DNA of 36,344 nt from Frankia alni. GTDB taxonomy: Bacteria; Actinomycetota; Actinomycetes; Frankiales; Frankiaceae. The notes under the pieces are model-generated. The model saw only the letters and a program-made list of their open reading frames with translations, had not been told where the DNA came from and did not search any database. The stretch's first letter is position 1; every line of letters starts with the position of its first letter. Positions 1 through 8,100 of the stretch are shown piece after piece. The stretch is taken from assembly GCA_026225295.1 (NCBI GenBank), contig JAMFSN010000129.1:1-36344 (forward strand), written 5' to 3'. A program made the translations under genes and the position numbers.

Positions 1-36
1 GCCCTGCCCATCGGGCCGGCCCTGCCCATCGGCCGG
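1..36. repeat. 18-bp tandem repeat at the window edge, inside the CruF-like gene
   Basis: The sequence GCCCTGCCCATCGG begins at position 1 and again at 19, so two copies of an 18-bp unit are visible. On the minus strand they encode a repeated RWAGPA-type hexapeptide. The array continues beyond the window or stops there; this cannot be seen. Confidence 0.6.
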
Positions 37-472
37 CCAGCAGAGCCGGGTAGGCCATCATCACCCAGGCCAGGGGAACGACGAGGGGTACCGCGAACAG
101 TCGGGGCCCCAGCGACGACGAATACGCGTACGAGCCGAAGGGCACCCCGGTGTGGACCCCGACCGCCTCGGCGAGCAGACCGCCGCCGGCGGCCACGGCG
201 AGCAGCCCGAGGGCCCAGCGACCGCCCCGGGACCTGGCCGCGTGAGCGACCGACGCGGCGCTGAACGCGAGGACCGAGGCGATCGTGAGCCCGTCCCGGG
301 CCTCCCCGTGGGTCAGCGGATAGGCGATCTGGGTCGCCACGACCAGTGCGGCCAGGACCCGGGGTCCGGTCCCGCGGCGGCTCCGGACGTCGTTGGACGG
401 GCGGGTGCCGGCGGGGTCGGCGGGCCGGATCGGGCGACGTCGGGGGGTTGCCCGGTTGACGGCGGCGGTCAC
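1..472 (-). CDS. Carotenoid biosynthesis membrane protein, CruF/DUF422 family (partial, runs off left edge)
   Basis: Read on the minus strand from GTG at 472, about 157 codons remain before the window edge; the C-terminus is missing. The N-terminal 35 residues are basic and Pro-rich. Hydrophobic segments follow (RVLAALVVATQIAYP, then IASVLAFSAASVAHAA, then WALGLLAVAAGGGLLAEAVG). The stretch EAVGVHTGVPFGSYAYS, followed by LGPRLFAVPLVVPLAW and VMMAYPALLAG, matches the conserved core of the CruF/DUF422 family. Members are integral membrane proteins that act on C40/C50 carotenoids; CruF hydrates the psi-end group, and archaeal relatives hydrate bisanhydrobacterioruberin. Exact substrate cannot be inferred. 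It lies 54 bp downstream of the GNAT gene on the same strand. No good ribosome-binding site precedes the GTG, so the start is tentative. A CrtA-like gene 3.8 kb upstream supports a pigment role. Confidence 0.8.
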   Translation of the reverse strand, partial: MTAAVNRATPRRRPIRPADPAGTRPSNDVRSRRGTGPRVLAALVVATQIAYPLTHGEARDGLTIASVLAFSAASVAHAARSRGGRWALGLLAVAAGGGLLAEAVGVHTGVPFGSYAYSSSLGPRLFAVPLVVPLAWVMMAYPALLAGRWAGPARWAG

Positions 473-526
473 GGCCGGCGGCCGGTCGGGCCGCTGGGTT
501 GCTCGTCGGGCGGCCCGGACGCCACG

Positions 527-1108
527 TCAGCTGCGACGGGCGCCGGCGAGGCGATCGGCGTCCAGCCGCTTGGCGAGCACCGCGTACCGGGTGCTGCTGC
601 CCGGGAAAGGGAAGTTCGACAGCAGGGGTTGGAAGCCTTCGCTCTCGTAGAGCCGCCGGGCCGGGCTGCCGTCCGGTTCGAGCGCGGACAACGCCGCGGT
701 CCGCTGCGGCGCGTCGCCCAGCAGTTCCCGCACCAGCCGGCGCCCGATGCCGTGGCCCTGGTGGGTGGGCAGCAGGTGCAGCTCGACGATCTCCAGGCAG
801 TCGGCGAGCCAGTCGGCGGCCACATCGCGGGAGACGGCCGAGGTCACGACGTCGTGCCACCACTGGCCGCGCCGGCCGGGCAGGGCGTAGACGAAGCCGA
901 TGAGCTGGTCTGATCCGTCCAACGCCACTATCGTGATCATGTCGGCGCGTTCGGTGTGCCGCCGCGCGTGGGCCATCCGGTCCCGGGCGGCGCGATCGGG
1001 ATCGGCCTCGTGCACGTCCAGGAATGCGGCCTTGTAGACGCGGATGATCTCGTCGAGGCGGGCCCGCGTCTGCACGGGGGTCCACCTGACCAGCCTGACG
1101 TCCTGCAT
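527..1108 (-). CDS. GNAT-family N-acetyltransferase
   Basis: This is a 193-residue protein read from ATG at 1108, preceded by GGGAGG about 7 nt upstream, which decides the start over longer in-frame options. Residues roughly 85-135 hold the GNAT core: the beta-4 strand EIVELHLLPTHQGHGIGRRL includes the Q-x-x-G-x-G/A acetyl-CoA pyrophosphate loop (QGHGIG). The family's usual C-terminal element follows, ARRLYESEGFQP. GNAT enzymes transfer an acetyl group from acetyl-CoA to an amine; the acceptor here is not predictable. The gene sits between the dehydrogenase-oxidase fusion (211 bp upstream) and the CruF-like gene (54 bp downstream), all on the same strand, so it could be cotranscribed with the latter. 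No link to carotenoids is implied by the family. Confidence 0.85.
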   Translation of the reverse strand: MQDVRLVRWTPVQTRARLDEIIRVYKAAFLDVHEADPDRAARDRMAHARRHTERADMITIVALDGSDQLIGFVYALPGRRGQWWHDVVTSAVSRDVAADWLADCLEIVELHLLPTHQGHGIGRRLVRELLGDAPQRTAALSALEPDGSPARRLYESEGFQPLLSNFPFPGSSTRYAVLAKRLDADRLAGARRS

Positions 1109-1319
1109 GGGGGCTGCCTCCCGACCGCGGGCGTCGTTGGGAAGGTTCGACGATAACGGGTGACGGTTCGTCGGCGCGCGCCGCGTGACTCCGACCGGTG
1201 CGACCTGTCCCGTTCCGTCCGGCCTGCGTAGTTCGTGCCCCGCCTGACGCACCGGGCCCGCGGGTGCCGGCCGGGCGGGCGCTGACCGGCCCTCACGGGC
1301 GGGTGGAGTGGAGGGGCGG

Positions 1320-3986
1320 CTACCGGATCGTCGCCGGGCCCAGGCTGACCCGGTCGGGCCGCATTGACAGGTGCGCGCAGCCCTCCTGGCCGGCCAGGAG
1401 GGTCGACACCAGCCGCGCGATCGCGGGTGCCTGCACGGTGCCACCGGCCCCGGTGCCGCCGGCAATGACCAGGCGGCCGTCCGGACCGCCGACCCGTTCC
1501 AGGACGGGGGCGCCGTCCGCGGTCATCGGTCGCTCGCAGATCCGCCGGTCGAGCACCGGCAGCGTGCCGTCCGCGTCGGTCAGGTGCGGGAAGACCCGGG
1601 CGATGACCGCTTCGAGGGCGGCGGTGACCGCGGCGACCGTGGACTCGTCCGGCTCCGCCCCGGTGAGTCCGAGCCAACAGAAACCACCGCTGGCGTGGAT
1701 GACGGTGCCGTCGGGGGACAGGGTGATGTTCACAACCCCGACCGGATCCGGTGCGTGGATCTTGAGGGCGTGGCTGATTCCGGGGTTGGGCAGGGTGACC
1801 GAGGAACCCAGTACCGGCTGGATGGTGCCGGGGCCCCGGGCCGGTCCGACCCGTTCGGCCGGTCCGACCCGGACGAGATCGCGACCCCCGACGGTCATGA
1901 CCGCCGCCGCGACGGTGGTGGTCGACCCGTCGGACAGTTCCACCGCGAGCCCGGGTTCCCGGTCGACCGAGCCGTGCTTCGTACCGTGCTCCGAGCCGAG
2001 TTCCGGGGCCGGCCTGGTCGGATCGGTGCCGATCGGGTCGGTGCCGCCGGCCGGGTCGGTGCCGCCGGCCGGCGCGATCCGGACCACGCGGGCGCCGTGG
2101 CGTACCTGGACGCCGGCCCGGCCCAGCGCAACCCCCAGGTTGTCGGCCAGCCGGTGGATGTTGAGCGCGTAGCCGTCGACCTCGATGGCGCCGGCGATCG
2201 CGCCGGAATCCCGCGTGGCCAGCGCCGGCCAGGTGCCGCGCAGCTCGTCGTCGGACAGTTCACGGGCGTACCGGTTGACTCGTCCCTGCAGCTCGCGGCC
2301 CTTTTCCAGGTCGTCGACGGTCAGATAGACCCGCGGGATGCGGTGGTCGATCCGCACACCGTCGAGGACTTCCGGGTGCCGGTCGAAGATCGCCTCCCAG
2401 CCGCGCAGCCCGAGCCGGTTCATCGCGGTCACTTCGTCGGCGATGAGGGCGTGCAGGCCGGGTCGGTCCGCGAGGCGTTCGAAGGCACCGGCCCACCGGT
2501 GCTCGGCGGGGCTGAGCTCGGCGGGGTCGGCGGCGGTCGGACGGGCGGCACCGTCGAGTTGAATCGGGCCGGTTGCCTCAGTCGCGCCGGCCGCTTCTGC
2601 CTCTCCGGCCGCGCCGGGCGGGCCCGTTCCGCCGGGTCCGTGGTCGGCCGGCGGTTCGGGTGGCGGTCGGTAGCCACCCCAGCCACCTTCGGTGACCGTC
2701 CGGCGCAGGACGTCGCGGCGGGCGGCGATGGCGTGCGGCACGGTCTCGGTCAGCGACAGATGCCGGCCGTCGGTGCCGGAGTAGGTCGTTCCCTGGGTGG
2801 TCGGATCGGTCCGGTCGGCGGGGGCCGCATCCACGACTTCGACCTCGGGCCAGCCCGCGTCCCGCAGGGCCAGCGCGAGGGTCAGCCCGACAATTCCGGC
2901 CCCGACGACCAGTACCGGCCCGAGGCCACCGACCGGCGGCGGCGCGGCGACCGGATGGGCGGCCGCATCGGTCAACTCGGCCGCGCCGGCCGCGGTCAGG
3001 ACCGCGTGGTCAAGATCCTCACCGCAGCCGGGGACGTGCATCGCCCTCGACTGGAGGACGAATCCCGGCCGCAGGTGCTCCACATCACCGAACCGCTCGG
3101 CAATGTCGCGGCGGACGGATACGAACAGCGGCGGCGCGTTGTCCATGAGCACCGACACGTCGCGTCGCGCGTAGGCCTCGCGCACGCCCCCCGGGCTGAA
3201 GACTTCGGGCTCGGAAACGGAGACGATGCGGCGCCCGGCAAAGGTCTTGAGGTGCCGGGCCCGGACCATCCCGTGGGTGGGATGAGGTCCGGCGTCGGTC
3301 AGCGGGACGGCGATGGCCAGCAGATCGGCGCCGGTGAAGACGCTGTTGAGGTCGGTGGCCAGCCGCACCTGGCCCGTGGCCGCGGCGCCGTCCAGGTCGG
3401 CGGCCGCGAGCCACGGACCCCACCGGGCGCCGTCCTGGGCGGCCAGTCCCGGGGTGTGGATCACGACGTGGTGGCCGGCGCCGACGAGCAGGCGGGCGAC
3501 GGTGCTGTTGATCGCGCCGGCTCCCACCAGGCCGACATCGCGCGGTCCGGCCGCCGGGTCGAGGTCGGCGCAGAGCTCGTCGACGACGTACCGGGCGAGG
3601 TACCGGGCGTTGACCTCTGGAGTGTTGCGAACCGCAATGCCCAGCTCAGCCGCGGCGGCGACGTCGATGGCGGCCAGGCTCGTGCCGCGCCGGATGATCA
3701 GCAGGCCGGGGCCCTCGCCGTGGGCCCGGGCGGCGTAGGCCCACCGCCGAAGCGTCGGACCGTCCACGGAATTGCTGCCGACGATCAGCGTGTCGGGCCG
3801 CAACTCCTCGAGGACCGTCCGGAGCGCTTCGGTGTCCGCGGTCGACAGGCTGGGCAGGTACGCGACGGACGGCAGGCCCGCGAGCGCCGCCCGCGTCGCG
3901 GGGGTCAGCGCCGACGCAACGAGGAGGCGACGGGGCCCGAATCGAGCGGTGACGCCGTTGGTCGTCCGCTCACCCGCCTGAGCCAT
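1320..3986 (-). CDS. Fusion protein: D-2-hydroxyacid-dehydrogenase-like NAD domain plus FAD-dependent amino-acid-oxidase-like domain
   Basis: The protein has 888 residues if started at ATG 3986 (GGAG 8 nt upstream); an upstream in-frame ATG at 4157 adds an unlikely Arg/Pro-rich 57-residue tail. Residues about 1-330 resemble D-isomer-specific 2-hydroxyacid dehydrogenases: GTSLAAIDVAAAAELGIAV, the NAD Rossmann motif GLVGAGAINSTVA near residue 150, and a C-terminal part of the same fold. The usual NxxRG segment is replaced by VSVSEPEVFSPGG, so catalytic competence is uncertain. Residues about 350-888 form a DAO-type flavoprotein: VLVVGAGIVGLTLALAL is the FAD-binding GxGxxG, and VIAGGTGAGGTVQAPAIARL near residue 840 is the C-terminal FAD-contact motif. 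Two Gly/Pro/Ala-rich inserts (near residues 455-500 and 635-670) interrupt the oxidase half. The reaction is unknown; an amine or D-amino-acid oxidation coupled to 2-keto acid reduction is one inference. Confidence 0.75.
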   Translation of the reverse strand: MAQAGERTTNGVTARFGPRRLLVASALTPATRAALAGLPSVAYLPSLSTADTEALRTVLEELRPDTLIVGSNSVDGPTLRRWAYAARAHGEGPGLLIIRRGTSLAAIDVAAAAELGIAVRNTPEVNARYLARYVVDELCADLDPAAGPRDVGLVGAGAINSTVARLLVGAGHHVVIHTPGLAAQDGARWGPWLAAADLDGAAATGQVRLATDLNSVFTGADLLAIAVPLTDAGPHPTHGMVRARHLKTFAGRRIVSVSEPEVFSPGGVREAYARRDVSVLMDNAPPLFVSVRRDIAERFGDVEHLRPGFVLQSRAMHVPGCGEDLDHAVLTAAGAAELTDAAAHPVAAPPPVGGLGPVLVVGAGIVGLTLALALRDAGWPEVEVVDAAPADRTDPTTQGTTYSGTDGRHLSLTETVPHAIAARRDVLRRTVTEGGWGGYRPPPEPPADHGPGGTGPPGAAGEAEAAGATEATGPIQLDGAARPTAADPAELSPAEHRWAGAFERLADRPGLHALIADEVTAMNRLGLRGWEAIFDRHPEVLDGVRIDHRIPRVYLTVDDLEKGRELQGRVNRYARELSDDELRGTWPALATRDSGAIAGAIEVDGYALNIHRLADNLGVALGRAGVQVRHGARVVRIAPAGGTDPAGGTDPIGTDPTRPAPELGSEHGTKHGSVDREPGLAVELSDGSTTTVAAAVMTVGGRDLVRVGPAERVGPARGPGTIQPVLGSSVTLPNPGISHALKIHAPDPVGVVNITLSPDGTVIHASGGFCWLGLTGAEPDESTVAAVTAALEAVIARVFPHLTDADGTLPVLDRRICERPMTADGAPVLERVGGPDGRLVIAGGTGAGGTVQAPAIARLVSTLLAGQEGCAHLSMRPDRVSLGPATIR

Positions 3987-4143
3987 CAACCGTGCTCCAC
4001 TTCGTCGTGCGGGGGGCACTACCGCGTGCCGCGTCACCCGCGAACCGTCGTCCCGCGAAACCGCGCGGTCAGGAAAAGGCGGAGCTGGCGGTCCGTGTCG
4101 TGGACCGGGGTCGTTCCCCTTCGTTCGCTTTGTCCGCCACAAC

Positions 4144-4167
4144 ACTATCCGTGACATCTGTGATAGT
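4144..4167. promoter_or_regulatory. Inverted repeat ACTATC-N12-GATAGT upstream of the fusion gene
   Basis: ACTATC (4144-4149) and GATAGT (4162-4167) form a 24-bp dyad in an A/T-richer patch, about 160-180 bp upstream of the start at 3986 on the minus strand. The size and symmetry are those of a dimeric-repressor operator, and the spacer also contains two GTGA copies. No regulator family is recognised. It could be coincidental. Confidence 0.3.
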
Positions 4168-4260
4168 TCGGCGGCAGCGAGTGTGACGAATTCCCAGCGT
4201 GCCGGAGCACTGTCAACGAAAGCTCAACACGGCGCGTGATCATCTGCAGCGGGGTGGTAC

Positions 4261-4278
4261 GGATGCCCCGGGGCATCC
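4261..4278 (-). terminator. Perfect 18-bp palindrome just after the crtA-like stop
   Basis: GGATGCCCCGGGGCATCC is perfectly self-complementary. It begins 3 nt past the stop codon of the crtA-like gene in the direction of transcription. It would fold into a 7-bp GC-rich stem with a 4-nt loop. No T-run follows, as is common for actinobacterial terminator hairpins. The role is inferred from position. Confidence 0.45.
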
Positions 4279-4281
4279 GGA

Positions 4282-5130
4282 TCAGTCCGGATCGGCCGGA
4301 TCCCGGCAGTGTCCGCGCTGACCAGCCAGTTGCGGACCCGGCTGGGTGAGTGGCTCGCGGCCGTCGACCGACCCCCGGGCGCCGAGGACCGCGAACCGTG
4401 CGAACAGTTCCTCGGCGTACCAGCCTTCTTTCCCGGTCCGTCGGACCACGGCGGCGTGTGCGGGGCGCCCGTACGCGAAGGCCCGCAGTGAACGGGCGTC
4501 GTCCCACAGGCTGAAGGTGCCCTGCAGCCCGACCGGTGCCTCGCCGATACCGGCCGCGAACCGCAGGCCCGGGGCGGCCGCCAGATCGGCGGAGACCGGC
4601 GGGACGGCCCGCCAGAAGGAGAGCGCGCGGCGGGGGACCAGCCGGGCCCGGGTCACGGCGGCGACGGGGCCGACCCAGGGGACCCCGGTCGCCGTCGGGC
4701 GGGCCCCGGACAGCTCGTCGGAGCCGAACGGCTGCCGGCCCGACCAGCGGCCCCGCGACGACAACGGCCGCAGTTCCGTCCGCCACCGCTGCGTCGCGAG
4801 CCGGTTCCAGGCCCGCGCCGTGGCGGACTGCTCGAAGGCCAGCGCGCTCCGCGGATCGGCCCAGACGCACAGCAATGCCCATCGCCGGGGGTCGGCGTCG
4901 CGCACCGTGAAGGTGCGCCCGTCCCCGGTACCGAGCAGCTTGGCAAAGGTCAGCCCGGGCAGCCGCCGCAGGTGGACCCGGTCGAGGGCCATCCGCAGCA
5001 CGGCGCCGGGCACCCCGCGACCGGCGACGGTCCACAGGTCGAAGGTGACCAGCGGCGGTCGGATTCCGTCGGAGCGTTGCTCGGTGCCGGCCGGCTGGTC
5101 CCGGCCGGTCAGGTCGGTCCAACCGGTCAC
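4282..5130 (-). CDS. CrtA-like (spheroidene monooxygenase family) protein
   Basis: The 282-residue protein starts at GTG 5130, whose TGA-containing overlap (GTGA) with the stop of the SARP regulator gene indicates translational coupling. It resembles the CrtA / spheroidene monooxygenase family in two blocks. One is near residues 75-115 (the region of WALLCVWADPRSALAFEQS). The other is the family's best-conserved region near residues 195-245: GLQGTFSLWDDARSLRAFAY, then GRPAHAAVVRRTGKEGW and YAEELFARFAVLG. CrtA enzymes introduce keto groups at C-2 of acyclic carotenoids in purple bacteria; actinobacterial homologues are mostly uncharacterised. The nearby CruF-like gene supports a carotenoid role, but the substrate is unknown. 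The Pro/Gly-rich last 40 residues are outside the family core. Confidence 0.7.
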   Translation of the reverse strand: MTGWTDLTGRDQPAGTEQRSDGIRPPLVTFDLWTVAGRGVPGAVLRMALDRVHLRRLPGLTFAKLLGTGDGRTFTVRDADPRRWALLCVWADPRSALAFEQSATARAWNRLATQRWRTELRPLSSRGRWSGRQPFGSDELSGARPTATGVPWVGPVAAVTRARLVPRRALSFWRAVPPVSADLAAAPGLRFAAGIGEAPVGLQGTFSLWDDARSLRAFAYGRPAHAAVVRRTGKEGWYAEELFARFAVLGARGSVDGREPLTQPGPQLAGQRGHCRDPADPD

Positions 5131-8100
5131 GGCCGATCAGCTCGATGGTTCAGCCCGGGGCCGGCTTCGCGGCCCGGATCCTGGCCATTCCAGCGTTCGG
5201 AGACGTTCAGCGGCCGGTCGAACGGCCCGGGTGGTCCGGAGGTTTGTTCAGCCGCCGGCGCGGGCGGTTGCCCGATCACGGAGTGGCCGGGCGGTCCCGG
5301 GCCGCGCCCCAGCGCCTGCCCGGCCCGTCGCATCGCCTCACCCCGGCGGGCGAACGTTTCGGCCGGGCCACCGGGTGCTCCCGCGACGTGGGTGCCGAGA
5401 TCGACCAGGCGGGCCAGACCTCGGCGTGGCACCCCGTACTTGGTTTCCAGTCGGTTGGCCACGCCGACCGGTTCCACCATCGGTATGACCAGCCGGTAGC
5501 GGCCCCGGCGGCGGGCCGGATGCCGGACCGTGCCGATGAGCTCGACGATCAGTCCGTCAGGTCCCGCCCGTTCGGCCAGCCCGGCGAGTTCTTCGTGGGC
5601 GACGTAGAGCAGTTCGTCCACCTCGACGAACGCGACCTCGTAGTCGCGCGGGCGTCCTTCGGGGGAGGTGAGTCGGAGCGGAAGCCTCAGGTAGTCCTGC
5701 AGGCTGACGCTCCCGTCGGGACTCCACAGGCTTTCGAACCGCTGCTCGATGAACTGGGTGAGCGGGGAATCGACGGTTGTCTCGTGCTGGGTGGTGGCCG
5801 CCGAGGAGTGTCCGACCGGGAAGGCCGATACGAGCGCGCCGTTGTCCCAGCGGTGGTACGCGGTCAGCGGGGTTTCCGAGTACACCCGGACCGTCATCCG
5901 GGCCCGCAAGGTCGGATCGGTGGTGGCCCGCAGCGCGTCGAGCCGCCACAGGTTCTCCCGGATCAGGCCCCGGACGTCGACGGTTCCCCGCAGGTCGGCG
6001 GCCCGTTGCTCGGCCGCGAGGGAATCCGGATCGAGCAGCAGGATCTGAATCAGCGCGCCTCCGTCGAGCGCCGCCCCCAGGGCGGTCCCGAAGGCCGCGA
6101 CGTTGGCGTCGGTAACCAGGTCGGTCCAGGTGTTGAGGATGCGCACCAGTCGGCGGCTGGCTGCTACCCGGTCGATGAAGTACGTCGGGTCGAAGTCGCC
6201 CAGCAGGCGGCCGCCCCGGATGAATTCGATCGGTTCGGCCGAACGGGCCCCGGATATTCGCCGTTCGGCGGCGCCGAGTTCCTGCGATCCGGTCTGCCGC
6301 ATGACGGTGGTGGCCTGCTGCCAGGCCCGGCGGGCGCCCACCGGGTCGTTGATCTGGGCCAGGATCTCCCCCCGGCGGAAGAGGATCCGCGGCTCCCACA
6401 ACGGGTCGGGCAGGCTGACCAGCATGCGGAGACTTTCGTTGTAGTTCGTCAGCGCGTTCTCGGCCTGGCGCGCATGCCGGTACAGATCGCCCAGGCGCCG
6501 CAACGCGTAGGCCTCCAGGGGAACGTTCTCGAGGTCGCGGGCGATGGACAGGCTCGTACTGAGGCAGGCCACACCGTCGCCCACCTCGTGCCGATCGCCA
6601 TGACACATCGCCAGGCAGACGAGCGCCCGCGCCTCCTCGACCGGCGCGACCGTGTGCCGGAACAAGCTCAGAGAGCGCTCGAAATACTCCAGTGCGGTGC
6701 CGAAATGGCCCTGCCCACGGACTGCGTCGGCCAGTCCGTGGAGCGCTGTCGCCTCACCGAACGTGTCGCCCAGCGCCGCGAAGATGTCCCGTGCGTGGCT
6801 GAACCGTTCGGTGGCCTCCTCGAGCCGCGCGAGCGTCGAGCCGCTGGCCTCCACGGCGGACTGTCCATTGGGGTCGTCACCCGGCGCATCCAGGCGCCAG
6901 AACGCCTGCTCGAAGGCCAGGACGAGCGCGCGACCGCCCAGGCTGCTGAGCATCGTTGCCTCGGCCAACCGGTCGCCGGCGCGCCGCGCGGCCTCGAGAC
7001 CCATCGTGTGGGTCTGTTCCCAGTCCACCCAGTGGGCGCCGAATTCGTACAGATCGGCTGCGGAGTAGGCGAGCAGCCAGGTGGTTTCCCACATTCCGGT
7101 GGCGTAGGCCTGTTCGACGAGCGAAAGGACGTTGACGCGTTCGATACCGAACCAGGTGAGTGGCCGTCTCACCAGTTCCTGAGCGGCCTCGGGATCGCGG
7201 ATCGACCAGCTCGGACCCCGCCGACGGCCTATTCCCTGGCTGTTTCCGGGGGAGAAGGTACCCACGGCGGCGTCCAGCGTCGTGAGGTAAGCGGTGAGCA
7301 GCCGCTCGAGCGCCTCCCGCTGTTCGACCAGTTCGGATTCGGTTTCTCCGAGCCGCTCGCGGGCGAAGGCCCGCAGGAGGTCATGGAAGCGGTAGCGCGA
7401 CTGGCCGGTTGCATCGATCCCGCGGGGTTCCAGCAGTTGTGCGTCCGCCAACCGGTCGACGACGTCCTCGGCCTCGTCGATGTCGATGTCGAGCAGGGCG
7501 GCCGCGACCCAGGGGGTGAAGTCGGCGGTGATCGGGAGCGCGAGCAGCCGGAACGCCCGGCGTTCCTCCTCGGGGCGGCCCTCGTAGCTCAGGGAGAAGC
7601 TCGCCCGCACCTCCAGGTCGCCGACCTCCAGCTCGGAGAGCCGGTCGCGTTCGTTGCCGAGGCGCTGGACCAGCCGCGCGAGTTTCCAGTGCTGGCGGCC
7701 GGAAAGTTTACGACCCGCGATCTGGACCGCCAACGGGAGGTAGCCGCACAGGCCGACGATGTCGCGGGCCGCCTCGGGCTCATTGGCCACCCGGTCCGCG
7801 CCCGCGACCTTGGCGAGCAGATCGACGGCCTCATCCGGCCGCAGGACATCGACGATCCAGTGGGCGGCGGTCAGGCCGGACAGTCGCGCGCGGCTGGTAA
7901 TGATGACGGCGTTTCCCGGGCTCGCCGGAAGCAGCGGTCTGACCTGCCATTCACCGGCGGCGTTGTCGAGGATGATCAGCACTCGGCGGTTGGCCACCGT
8001 CTCGTGGTAGAGCTCGATCAGCTCGTCGAGATCCACCGGTACGGCGGCGCGGGTCACCCCGAGCGTCTGTACGAACCGCGACAGCACCCGGGCCGGATCC

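Noticed and set aside
152-913. Long plus-strand frame over the left edge
   Set aside because: It is antisense to the CruF-like and GNAT genes, which show family motifs; the product is Gly/Arg/Pro-rich without any recognisable fold.
1371-4154. 927-codon plus-strand frame
   Set aside because: It mirrors the dehydrogenase-oxidase fusion codon for codon and has a composition typical of an antisense frame in very high-GC DNA.
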